A stretch of DNA of 64,000 bases from Actinocatenispora thailandica. GTDB taxonomy: Bacteria > Actinomycetota > Actinomycetes > Mycobacteriales > Micromonosporaceae. The first letter of the stretch is position 1. Every line of letters starts with the position of its first letter. Under the pieces are notes generated by a model. That model did no database searches. It saw only the letters and a program-made list of their open reading frames with translations, and had not been told where the DNA came from. This document shows positions 32,517 through 40,649 of the stretch, one piece after another. A program made the position numbers and the translations under genes. Where the stretch lies: contig NZ_AP023355.1 of assembly GCF_016865425.1 (NCBI RefSeq), positions 4,958,198-5,022,197 of the forward strand, given 5' to 3'.

Positions 32517-33428
32517 TCAGTGCAGCAGCGGGTGCCAGCCGTCCCGGTAGGCGACGCCGCCGGGGCGCAGGCGCAGCTCGTCGTGCCAGGCGCCCTGGAT
32601 CGGTTCGGTACGAAGGGTTTCCGGGCGTTCGGTGAGCACGCAGACCCGCTCGCCGGGCCACCACCAGCCGCAGGAGCGGGCCAGGTCGGCCCAGTCGGCG
32701 AGCTGCTCCAGCGGACCGGGCTGGTAGCGGGCCAGGCCGACCCGTCGCAGCATGTCGTAGTAGCCGATCCACGGCACGTCGTGCTGCCCGTACCAGCAGA
32801 CCGGCAGCGGCAGGCCGGCAGCCAGCGCGGTGTGGATGGGCTGTCGGAGGCCGGTGGCGACGCTGCGCTGCAGCGCAGCGTGCACGCTGCGGTGCAACAC
32901 CACGTTCAGCGGTGTGCCGGCGGCCAGCGCGTCGCGTGGCGGCAGCATCGGCCAGGGGTCCTTGGACTTGGGTCGACGCGCCGGTGCCAGTTCCGGATCG
33001 CCGCGGTCCACGCTCGCGCTGAGTGCGCCGCGCAGCCCGGACGCGGCCATGGCCAGATCGCTGGCCAGCGGCGGCGACACCGCTCCGGGCCGGCGGATCA
33101 CCTGGTACAGGTCGTCGATGGTGGGCAGCCCGTCGAGGTACGGCAGCGCCGCGTGCGGCGAGTCGGCCCAGTGGAACCGCGGTACCGGCCGTCCGATCCT
33201 GGCGTAGATGCGGCTCAATGCGCGTTCGGCGGTGGGCCGGTCGGCGGGATCGGTGCGCAGCGCGTGGCCGAGCCATTCCTGCCGGATGTCGACTGCTTCC
33301 TGCCACAACCGAAGGCTGCTCCCGGCGCCCGATCGCGGGCCGTCGGCGGTACCCGGCGGAAGGCCGGCAGCGATGGTGCGGGAGACAGGGGAACGAAGCG
33401 CGGCGTCCAGCCGCGCGGGGGCGCTCAT
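32517..33428 (-). CDS. Hypothetical protein, DUF6745-like
   Basis: A 303-residue soluble protein with many Trp and His. VCWYGQHDVPWIGYYDMLRRVGL and WADLARSCGWWWPGERVCVLTERPETL near the C terminus resemble the DUF6745 family as I recall it; the function is unknown. ATG 33428 overlaps the stop of a 13-codon upstream ORF (33425-33466, MIFTRKGGDAQAR), which may be a leader peptide. It lies alone between the sulfatase and SDR genes on the same strand. Confidence 0.6.
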   Translation of the reverse strand: MSAPARLDAALRSPVSRTIAAGLPPGTADGPRSGAGSSLRLWQEAVDIRQEWLGHALRTDPADRPTAERALSRIYARIGRPVPRFHWADSPHAALPYLDGLPTIDDLYQVIRRPGAVSPPLASDLAMAASGLRGALSASVDRGDPELAPARRPKSKDPWPMLPPRDALAAGTPLNVVLHRSVHAALQRSVATGLRQPIHTALAAGLPLPVCWYGQHDVPWIGYYDMLRRVGLARYQPGPLEQLADWADLARSCGWWWPGERVCVLTERPETLRTEPIQGAWHDELRLRPGGVAYRDGWHPLLH

Positions 33429-33602
33429 CGCGCCTGGGCGTCGCCGCCCTTCCTGGTGAAGATCATGCCCAGATCATGCACCCGACCCGCAACCCCACGC
33501 AAGTCGATCGGCGCCACCGCCGCCGAGCAACGGCGGGACCGTTGCGCCGCAAGGGCTTCCCGCGCGTCGTGCACCCGGGGCCGGCGGCGTCACGGAGTCG
33601 GC

Positions 33603-34577
33603 TCAGGACCGACCGATCAGGTCCAACGAGACGCGCCACAGGCGCTCGGCGGCCTCGGGGTCGAGTGCCCACCGCTTGACCGCGTGGCTGTGACCGGCCA
33701 GCGTCACCTCGTCGGGCACCGTCTCCGCCTCGACTCCGTCGTCGAGGTAGTGACCGCCGCTGTGGGCCAGCTCGGGGGCGGTCGCGGCGACCAACGTGGT
33801 GGCGGCACCGCACTCGACACTCTTGTACGCGAAGACACCGGCGGCCTCCAGCCGGTCGAGGTGGTCCCTCATCTCCGGGGTGAAGTCGCGTTGCAGGCCG
33901 GTGGCGACACCGCCGGGGTTCACCGCGTTCGCGACGATGCCCTCCGCGGCCCAGCGCCGGGTTGCCTCCACCGCGAACAGGCAGTTCGCCGTCTTGGACT
34001 GTCCATAGGCGAGCTGCGGGTCGTACTCGCGCCGGCTGAAGTGGATGTCGTCGAACACCACGGGCGAGTACATGTGGGCGCCGGAGGTCAGTGCGACGAT
34101 GCGGGCGCCCTCTCGTTCGGCCGCACCGGCGGCGAGGGCGTCGTGCAGGCCGACGGCGAGGGCGACGTGGCCGAGGTGGTTGGTCGCGAACTGCAGTTCC
34201 CACCCCCGCTCGGTGCGCGCCAGCGTCGGCGACATGACGCCCGCATTGTTGATCAGCACCTGCAGCGGCCGGTCCCAGTCGCGGACGAGGCGCCCGATCG
34301 TGCCGGGATCCGCCAGATCCAGCAGCGCGACCTCGATCGCATCGTTGCCGGTGGCCGCGGCGATGGCGTGAGCGACCCGGGCGCCGGCGGCAACGTCCCG
34401 GACGGCGAGCGTGACCTCGGCACCGACGCTGGCGAGCGCTCGGGCGGTCTCGCGGCCGAGGCCCGAGGTCGCGCCGGTGACGATGGCCCGGACCCCGGTG
34501 AGGTCGAGGCCGGCGACGACGTCGGCGGCCGTGCTGCCGGCGTCGAACCCGGTGTCGATCAGCGAGCTGTGGCCCAT
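33603..34577 (-). CDS. Short-chain dehydrogenase/reductase, retinol-dehydrogenase-like
   Basis: A 324-residue classical SDR: cofactor loop TGATSGLG (residues 35-42), NNAGVMSP, the catalytic serine strand IVALTSGAHMYSP and YGQSKTANCLF with the Y-x-x-x-K pair, then NAVNPGGVATGL. It would oxidise or reduce a small alcohol or ketone with NAD(P). It is divergent from a TetR gene; a good promoter with an embedded inverted repeat (34615-34642) lies upstream, so repression is likely. Confidence 0.9.
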   Translation of the reverse strand: MGHSSLIDTGFDAGSTAADVVAGLDLTGVRAIVTGATSGLGRETARALASVGAEVTLAVRDVAAGARVAHAIAAATGNDAIEVALLDLADPGTIGRLVRDWDRPLQVLINNAGVMSPTLARTERGWELQFATNHLGHVALAVGLHDALAAGAAEREGARIVALTSGAHMYSPVVFDDIHFSRREYDPQLAYGQSKTANCLFAVEATRRWAAEGIVANAVNPGGVATGLQRDFTPEMRDHLDRLEAAGVFAYKSVECGAATTLVAATAPELAHSGGHYLDDGVEAETVPDEVTLAGHSHAVKRWALDPEAAERLWRVSLDLIGRS

Positions 34578-34614
34578 GGGAACCTCCGGTACGGACGATG
34601 GCCTTACTAGGCTG

Positions 34615-34642
34615 ACTATACAAGTACAGTATTTTCTGTAAA
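34615..34642 (-). promoter_or_regulatory. Promoter of the SDR gene with embedded operator
   Basis: Minus strand -35 TTTACA (34642-34637), 16-bp spacer and -10 TATAGT (34620-34615). Inverted repeat TACAG-TATTTT-CTGTA (34625-34640) lies in the spacer and overlaps the -35 box, an ideal position for repression by the divergent TetR. The AT-rich block stands out from its surroundings. Confidence 0.6.
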
Positions 34643-34666
34643 GTACCCTGCGACGATGGGAGGCAC

Positions 34667-35239
34667 ATGACCGAGCCGGACCGGCGTACCCAGGTGCTCG
34701 AAGCGGCGTTGCCGGTCTTCGCCCGGCACGGCTACCGCAAGACGTCCATGGACGACGTGGCGAAGGCTGCCGACATCTCCCGCCCCGGCCTGTACTTCGC
34801 CTTCTCGTCGAAGCACGAGCTCTTTCGGGCCGCGGTGCAGCACTCGCTCGACGACAGCCTCGCCGCCGCGGGGCAGGCGCTCTCCGACCAGGGGCGGCCG
34901 TTGCGCGAGCGCCTGATCGAGGCGTTCGACGAGTGGGCCGGCCGGTACGTCGGGCCGATGGCCCAGGAGATCGGCGGGCTGATGGACGCCAACCCCGGGC
35001 TGCTGGGCACGATGCCGGTGGAGTACCCGAAACGCTTCCTGGCCATGCTCGTCGACGCGCTGTCGCGCGCCGGCGAGCGGCCGGCCCGCACCCGGATCGC
35101 TCCGGTCGACGTGGCGCGGACGCTGGTCAGCACCGCCGCGGGCATCAAGTACGAGGTGACGACGCGCGAGCAGTTCCGGGCGCGGATGACCACCGCGATC
35201 GACCTCTACGGTGCCGACCGCGACCGCCACGGGGCCTGA
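34667..35239 (+). CDS. TetR family transcriptional regulator
   Basis: A 190-residue protein: TQVLEAALPVFARHGYRKTSMDDVAKAADISRPGLYFAFSSKHELFRAAV is the TetR helix-turn-helix, followed by a helical ligand domain. GGGAGG lies 3 bases before the ATG. It is divergent from the SDR gene, its likely target through the operator at 34625-34640. Confidence 0.85.
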   Translation: MTEPDRRTQVLEAALPVFARHGYRKTSMDDVAKAADISRPGLYFAFSSKHELFRAAVQHSLDDSLAAAGQALSDQGRPLRERLIEAFDEWAGRYVGPMAQEIGGLMDANPGLLGTMPVEYPKRFLAMLVDALSRAGERPARTRIAPVDVARTLVSTAAGIKYEVTTREQFRARMTTAIDLYGADRDRHGA

Positions 35240-35343
35240 CGGTCGCCGGACAGCACGGTGTCGCCACGGGCGCTTCCGGCAGAGGGTGTCGGTTGGGGGT
35301 GGTTGTCGCTATGCTGCGCGCGGTTGTGGCGGTGGGAGGGGTG

Positions 35344-37125
35344 ATGTCGGTGTTGCGGCGGGTCGTGGTGGTCGGAGCGCTGGTCGGGTTGCTGGCCGGC
35401 GGCGGGATCGCCGGCGCGGTACAGGCGGCGCCGAGCGGCGGACCAGCCCCGGCAGGCGTGGCGTCGACCGGTGGCTCGGAGCGGGCAGGCTCGGCCCCGC
35501 AGGGCGCGGCGCCGGGCGGTGCGGCGGCGCGGAGCACGGCGCCGGGGTATGTCGAGGACGGTACGGACGACCCGGTGGTGGCGGCGCCGCCGCTGTCGCG
35601 GCCGGACACCCGGCACTGCACGGTGACGCTGGCGAAGGAGTTCGACTCCAACGCGCCGGACGGCAGCCAGCAGTTCTACACCGGCACGCTGACGCCGCCG
35701 GCGCGCTGCCGCGGCCCGTGGGCAAAGGTGGTGCTGGACCAGACGGTGACCGTCAGCGGCCGGCAGTACGACCGCAGCGGCAGCCTGACCATCGGCGGTA
35801 CCGAGGTGTGGTTCGGCACCACCGAGGAGCCGTCCGGCCCGGTGGCGACCACCTACCACGTGGCGACGGACGTGACGCGGTTCGCCGCGCTGCTGCGCTC
35901 ATCGCAACCGTTCCGGGGCGGCATCGGCAACTACGTCAGCGACGTGTACACCGGGAACTACCGGCAGACCGTGACGCTGACCTACTACCTCGCCGACCGG
36001 CACCATCCGGCCCCGACCACCCCGGACGCGGTGCGCGGATTTCCCTCCCGGCAGGCGAAGCCGGGCGCCAACACGGTCCACTTCGGACTGTCGGAGTTGC
36101 CGCGCAACCTCACCCGGGCCTACGTCGAGGTGACGTTGAAGGGCAACGGCTGCGACGAGCAGTGGTTCGCCGGGGTCCCGGACGACGTGGCGGCGAAGTA
36201 CCCGAACGCGGGGATGTGCGGGCACGGCCCGTACCGGGAGGCGGCGGTCGCGCTGGACGGTACGGCAGCCGGTGCGGTGACGACGTTCCCGCACATCTAC
36301 TCGGGTGGGATCGTGCCGACGCTGTGGCGGCCGGTACCGGCGATCGGCACGTTCGCGCTGTATCCGGAGACGCTGGACGTGACGCCGTTCGTCGGCCGGT
36401 TGGTCGACGGTGACAGCCACGATCTGACCGTCACGGTGCCCGGCGCCGACGACAGGTGGGACGTGGTGGCGACCGTACTGCTCTACACCGATCACCACGC
36501 TGCCCGCACCTCGGGCGCGCTGACCGCGCACCGGGTGGCGCCGATCGCGCATCCCACGACCACCGAGCAACCGTTGTCCGGCAACGGAACCCGGGTCGAC
36601 GTACGGGCGTCCCGAAACGACGTGACCGCCGGCTACGTGGACACCTCCGCCGGCCGGGTGCGCACCACCGTGCGATCGACGCTGTCGTACCGCAACGTCG
36701 ACGACGTGACCGCGGCCGGGATGGCGCAGTCGATCGAGCAGACGGTGTCCGGCCGGCAGCGCTCGACGTCCACAGTGGACGGGCATCGGGTGGCGGCGAG
36801 CCGGCACGACTTCTGCTACCCGTTGAGCGTCGACTACAGCGCCGCCGCCTACACCGACGACCAGAACTTCTCGCTGACCGGTACGGTCGAGATGGCGCGG
36901 GTGGTGCGCACCGCGGCGGCCGGCCGGCGCGGCTGGCAGACCACCGAGCGTGGCCGGGAGTGGTTGCGCTCCACCGGCATCCTCACCCGCACCGACGGCG
37001 TGACCACCGCCTCGGACGGCTCGTCGCGCAGCACCTACGACGGGCTGGACGACGTCGGTCGCCCGTACCACCATCGCATCGTCACCGACCACGGCCGCAT
37101 CCTGTCCGACGTCGCGCACCGGTAG
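35344..37125 (+). CDS. Secreted PNGase A-like (peptide-N4-asparagine amidase A) protein
   Basis: A 593-residue protein with a signal peptide (RRVVVVGALVGLLAGGGIAGAVQAA) and an Ala/Gly/Ser linker to about residue 75. FYTGTLTPPARCRGPWAKVVLDQTVTVSGRQYDRSGSLTIGGTEVWFGTTEEPSGP and VATDVTRFAALLRSSQPF match the N-terminal part of plant-type PNGase A; YVEVTLKGNGCDEQWFAGVP is a second landmark. Family members cleave the GlcNAc-Asn bond of N-glycans, here outside the cell. GGGAGGGG precedes the ATG. Activity on glycoproteins is inferred from the family only. Confidence 0.75.
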   Translation: MSVLRRVVVVGALVGLLAGGGIAGAVQAAPSGGPAPAGVASTGGSERAGSAPQGAAPGGAAARSTAPGYVEDGTDDPVVAAPPLSRPDTRHCTVTLAKEFDSNAPDGSQQFYTGTLTPPARCRGPWAKVVLDQTVTVSGRQYDRSGSLTIGGTEVWFGTTEEPSGPVATTYHVATDVTRFAALLRSSQPFRGGIGNYVSDVYTGNYRQTVTLTYYLADRHHPAPTTPDAVRGFPSRQAKPGANTVHFGLSELPRNLTRAYVEVTLKGNGCDEQWFAGVPDDVAAKYPNAGMCGHGPYREAAVALDGTAAGAVTTFPHIYSGGIVPTLWRPVPAIGTFALYPETLDVTPFVGRLVDGDSHDLTVTVPGADDRWDVVATVLLYTDHHAARTSGALTAHRVAPIAHPTTTEQPLSGNGTRVDVRASRNDVTAGYVDTSAGRVRTTVRSTLSYRNVDDVTAAGMAQSIEQTVSGRQRSTSTVDGHRVAASRHDFCYPLSVDYSAAAYTDDQNFSLTGTVEMARVVRTAAAGRRGWQTTERGREWLRSTGILTRTDGVTTASDGSSRSTYDGLDDVGRPYHHRIVTDHGRILSDVAHR

Positions 37126-37200
37126 CGTCGGCGGCGACCGTCGCGCGGTACCGCCCGATCGCGTCGTCGGCCCGCGCTGCCGCCCGGCGTCGGCGCCGCG

Positions 37201-37290
37201 TTCCGGCCGGTTCGTCGCCGGTGCCGGGCGCCGCATTCCGGCCGGTCCGTCGCCGGTGCCGGGCGCCGCATTCCGGCCGGTTCGTCGTCG
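37201..37290 (+). repeat. 35-bp direct repeat, 2.6 copies
   Basis: Two full 35-bp copies (37201-37235 and 37236-37270, one base apart) and a 20-base partial copy (37271-37290) of a unit starting TTCCGGCCGGTTCGTCGCCG, in the gap between the PNGase A-like gene and the amidohydrolase. No coding role seen. Confidence 0.85.
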
Positions 37291-37352
37291 ATGACGGACC
37301 GGCGGCCGGGAATTCGTCGGCGGCACCGAGGCGACCGGCCCGGCCCCCGGGG

Positions 37353-37358
37353 CAGACT
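37353..37358 (+). promoter_or_regulatory. -10-like box of a possible leaderless transcript
   Basis: CAGACT followed by exactly 6 nt (GGCGCG) and the ATG of the amidohydrolase at 37365; no Shine-Dalgarno is present. This spacing is typical of leaderless actinobacterial mRNAs. Confidence 0.4.
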
Positions 37359-37364
37359 GGCGCG

Positions 37365-38840
37365 ATGCAGACACTGTTGCGCAACGGGCGGGTGATCGAT
37401 CCGGGTACCGGCACCGACCGGGTCGCCGACGTGCTGGTCCGGGACCGAACCGTCGCCGCGGTCGGTACCGGGCTGGCCGCGCCCGAGGGTACGACGGTGC
37501 TCGACGTGGCCGGCCTGGTCGTCGGCCCGGGGTTCGTCGACCTGCACAGCCACGTGCACTCCATCGCCGGCCAGCGGTTGCAGGCGATGGACGGCGTGAC
37601 CACCGCACTGGACCTGGAGGCGGGGCTGCTGCCGGTGGCGCGGGCGTACGCGGACGCCGCAGCGGCGGGCCGCCCGCTGAACTACGGTTTCTCCGCGTCC
37701 TGGGGTGCCGCCCGCGCCCAGGCACATCTCGGGGTCGAGCCGGACGCGCGGTTGGAGACGCAGCTGGCGCTGCTCGGCGACCCGGGCTGGCAGCGCACCT
37801 CCTCCGCCGCGGAGCTGCGCGCCTGGTTGGGCCTGCTGGAGCGGGAGCTGGCCGACGGCGCGCTCGGCATCGGCATCCTGCTCGGGTACGCGCCGCGCAC
37901 CGACCCGGCCGAGTTCCTCGCGGTGGCACGGCTGGCCGCGGCGGCCGGGGTGCCGACGTACACGCACGTGCGAGAACTCGTCGAGGCCGACCCGTCCACG
38001 CCGGTCGACGGGTCCGAGGAGATCGCGATCGCGGCGGCGGAGACCGGCGCGGCGATGCACCACTGCCACGTGAACAGCACGTCGCGCCGGCACGTCGACC
38101 GGGTGCTCGCGATGCTGGGGCGGGCGCAGGCGGCGGGCTCCCGGGTCACCCTCGAGGCCTACCCGTACGGGGCGGGCAGCACCGGCGTGGGCGCGTACTT
38201 CCTGGCGCCGGAGCGGCTGCCCGCCTGGGGCATCACCGCCTCGAACCTGGTACTGGTGGAGACCGGCGAGCGGATCGCGGACGAGACCCGGCTGCGGGAG
38301 GTGCGCGAGCGCGATCCGGGTGCCGAGTGCATCGTGGAGTTCCTGGACGAGCGCGACGAGGCCGATCGGGCCCTGCTGCGGCGTTCGCTGGCGTACCCGG
38401 ACGCGATCGTGGCGAGCGACGCGATGCCGGTGCTGTGGGGCGACGGGGTGGTCGAGTCGCGGCAGTGGCCGCTGCCGCCCGGCGGCTCGACGCACCCGCG
38501 CACCGCCGGGACCTTCGCCCGGTCGCTGCGCACCATGGTGCGCGAGTCGGCGACCTGGAGCTGGGCGGAGGCGTTCCGGCGCTGCGCCTACCTGCCGGCC
38601 CGGGTGCTGGACACCTCGGCGCCGGCGGCACGGGCGAAGGGGCACCTCGGCGTCGGGGCGGACGCGGACATCGTGGTGCTGGATCCGGCCCGGATCACCG
38701 ACACCGCAACGTACCTGGACTCCACCCGGCCGTCGGTCGGGGTGCGGCACCTGCTCGTCGGCGGGGTCCCGGTGGTGCGCGACGGCGCGCTGCTGCCGGA
38801 CGCCTACCCGGGCCGCCCGCTGCGCGCCGAGCCGAGCTGA
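37365..38840 (+). CDS. D-aminoacylase-like amidohydrolase (N-acyl-D-amino-acid deacylase type)
   Basis: A 491-residue amidohydrolase. LLRNGRVIDPGTGTDRVADVLV and TVLDVAGLVVGPGFVDLHSHVHS give the beta-sandwich and the metal-binding H61-x-H63; AMHHCHVNSTSRRHV and IVASDAMPVLWGDG supply later ligands, and GHLGVGADADIVVLDPARI closes the domain. The arrangement is that of N-acyl-D-amino-acid deacylases and D-glutamate deacylase relatives. It is cytosolic (no signal). It precedes an operon predicted to process D-amino-acid peptides, which supports the D-specific reading. Confidence 0.75.
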   Translation: MQTLLRNGRVIDPGTGTDRVADVLVRDRTVAAVGTGLAAPEGTTVLDVAGLVVGPGFVDLHSHVHSIAGQRLQAMDGVTTALDLEAGLLPVARAYADAAAAGRPLNYGFSASWGAARAQAHLGVEPDARLETQLALLGDPGWQRTSSAAELRAWLGLLERELADGALGIGILLGYAPRTDPAEFLAVARLAAAAGVPTYTHVRELVEADPSTPVDGSEEIAIAAAETGAAMHHCHVNSTSRRHVDRVLAMLGRAQAAGSRVTLEAYPYGAGSTGVGAYFLAPERLPAWGITASNLVLVETGERIADETRLREVRERDPGAECIVEFLDERDEADRALLRRSLAYPDAIVASDAMPVLWGDGVVESRQWPLPPGGSTHPRTAGTFARSLRTMVRESATWSWAEAFRRCAYLPARVLDTSAPAARAKGHLGVGADADIVVLDPARITDTATYLDSTRPSVGVRHLLVGGVPVVRDGALLPDAYPGRPLRAEPS

Positions 38841-38865
38841 CCGCAACCCGCACCCGACGTACGGT

Positions 38866-38946
38866 GCCGCGCCGCCGCCGACCCTGCCGTACCGGTCGGG
38901 TCGCCGCCATGCCGCGCCGCCGCCGACCCTGCCGTACGGGTCGGGT
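38866..38946 (+). repeat. 36-bp direct repeat, two copies
   Basis: Two 36-bp copies (38866-38901 and 38911-38946) differ at one base (ACCGG versus ACGGG) and sit in the 421-bp gap after the amidohydrolase. No gene is seen in this gap. Confidence 0.85.
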
Positions 38947-39026
38947 GGGCGCCTCGTCGCGGGGGACCAAACCGCAGGTCGACTCCTGTGTCGCGGTACG
39001 AACCCCGCGGTGGGGGCCGCGCCTAG

Positions 39027-39225
39027 GGTCTGTCTCGGGCCCCCCGGCCGAGCGAGGCGAGTCCCGTTTCGTTCGCTCGCAAGCGCAGGTCGGTTCGGGT
39101 ACCGGGCTCGCACCCGGGCCCGCCGGCAGGCCGCGAGCGGCGGGGGTCGCGAGGCCGGTCCGCGACTGGCCCTCGCGACCCGGGACGGGCAGCCGCAGCC
39201 GGCGCGCGGGATTCCGAAACAGACC
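39027..39225. repeat. 199-bp segment bounded by 12-bp inverted repeats, MITE-like
   Basis: GGTCTGTCTCGG (39027-39038) and CCGAAACAGACC (39214-39225) pair at 11 of 12 positions. The interior holds no ORF of note. The right repeat also forms a small hairpin with the following bases (CAGACC-TGGG-GGTCTG, 39220-39235). It could be a non-autonomous element, a structured leader of the operon, or chance. Confidence 0.35.
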
Positions 39226-39261
39226 TGGGGGTCTGGTGGATCCCGCGACGAAGGAGCGAAC

Positions 39262-40649
39262 ATGTCCCAGCTGTCAGAGGTCGGCGGGTGGGTCGAGGAG
39301 CGGCTGCCGACGCTGCTCGCCGACAACAGGGTGCCCGCGGCGGCGGTGGCGATCATGGCCGGCGACGAGATCGTCGACACCGCGTCGGGCGTACTGAGCA
39401 AGGCCACCGGGGTGGAAGCGACCACCGACTCGGTGTTCCAGGTCGGGTCGATCACGAAGCTGTGGACCTCGACGCTGGTCATGCAGCTGGCCGACGAGGG
39501 CCTGCTGGAGCTGGATTCGACGGTACGCAGCTACCTGCCGGAGTTCCGGATCGCCGACGAGGACGCGGCTGCCGCGATCACCGTACGGCAGCTGCTGTGC
39601 CACGTCGCCGGGTTCGAGGGCGACATCTTCACCGACACCGGCCGCGGCGACGACTGCGTCGAGAAGTACGTGGCGACGCTGGCCGACGTGCCGCAGCTGT
39701 TCACGCCCGGCCAGATGTTCTCCTACAACAACGCCGGGTTCTGCGTGCTGGGCCGGCTGGTGGAGGTGCTGCGCGGCAAGCCGTACGAGCAGTGCCTGCG
39801 CGAGCAGCTGATCACCCCGCTGGGGTTGACGCACACCGCGCACGGGCCGCACGAGGCGATCATGTACCGCGCCGCGGTCGGGCACATCTCGCCGTCGCCC
39901 GACGCCGATCCGGTGCCGGCGCCGATGTGGGCGCTGGCGCCGTCGAACGCGCCGGCCGGTTCGCTGCTGACGATGCGGCCGCGTGACCTGCTCGGCTTCG
40001 CCCGGATGCACCTGTCGGACGGCACCGCGGCCGACGGTACCCGGGTGCTGAGCGCGGCGAGCACCCGAGCGATGCGGGAGCGGCAGGTCGAGCTGCCCGA
40101 CCTGGGACTGATGGGCGACGCGTGGGGCTCGGTTTCGAGCTGTTCGACTTCCCCGGCGGCCCGGTGATCGGCCACGACGGCGGCACCATCGGGCAGAGCG
40201 CGTTCCTGCGGATGGTGCCGGGCGCGGGCGTCGCGGTGGCGCTGCTGACCAATGGCGGCAACCCGATGCCGCTGTACACCGAGATCGTCGGGACGGTGCT
40301 GCGGGAGCTGGCCGACGTGCAGCTGCCGGGCATGCCGGTACCGGCCGCCGAGCCGCCGGCGGTGGACGCGAGCCGTTACGTCGGCACCTACTCCTCGTCG
40401 GTGGCCGACCAGGTGGTGAGCCAGGACGAGGCGGGCCGGGTCTGGTTGCGGCGCACCCCGAAGGGCATCTTCGTCGAGCTGGGCGAGCCGGAGACGACGG
40501 TGGAGCTGGTCGGCTGGCGCGGCGACACGCTGCTGCCGCGCGAGCCGGAGCACGGCATGCACATGCCGCACGCGTTCGTCGGTGAGGACGGTTCCGGGCC
40601 GGCGCGGTACCTGCACACCGGCCGGGCCGATCCGCGGGTGTCGTCGTGA
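39262..40649 (+). pseudogene. Serine hydrolase, S12/beta-lactamase family (AmpC/D-aminopeptidase-like), one apparent frameshift
   Basis: Two frames together give about 462 residues. Frame one starts at ATG 39262 (AAGGAG upstream) with FQVGSITKLWTSTLVMQL, Ser63-x-x-Lys66, and FSYNNAGFCVLGRLVEVL (Y-x-N). Frame two starts at the sequence GLGFELFDFPGGPVIGHDGGTIGQ (H-D-G motif) and ends at 40649. They join at a GGGG run (40124-40127) where five G would restore the frame. No signal peptide, so a cytosolic D-aminopeptidase or DD-peptidase-like activity is likelier than drug resistance. It is closely related to the C-terminal half of the S9/S12 fusion at 47220. First gene of the peptide operon. Confidence 0.8.

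Noticed and set aside
37201-37290. 35-bp repeats as an origin or iteron array
   Set aside because: Only 2.6 copies, no replication gene nearby and a GC-rich unit with no AT-rich stretch.
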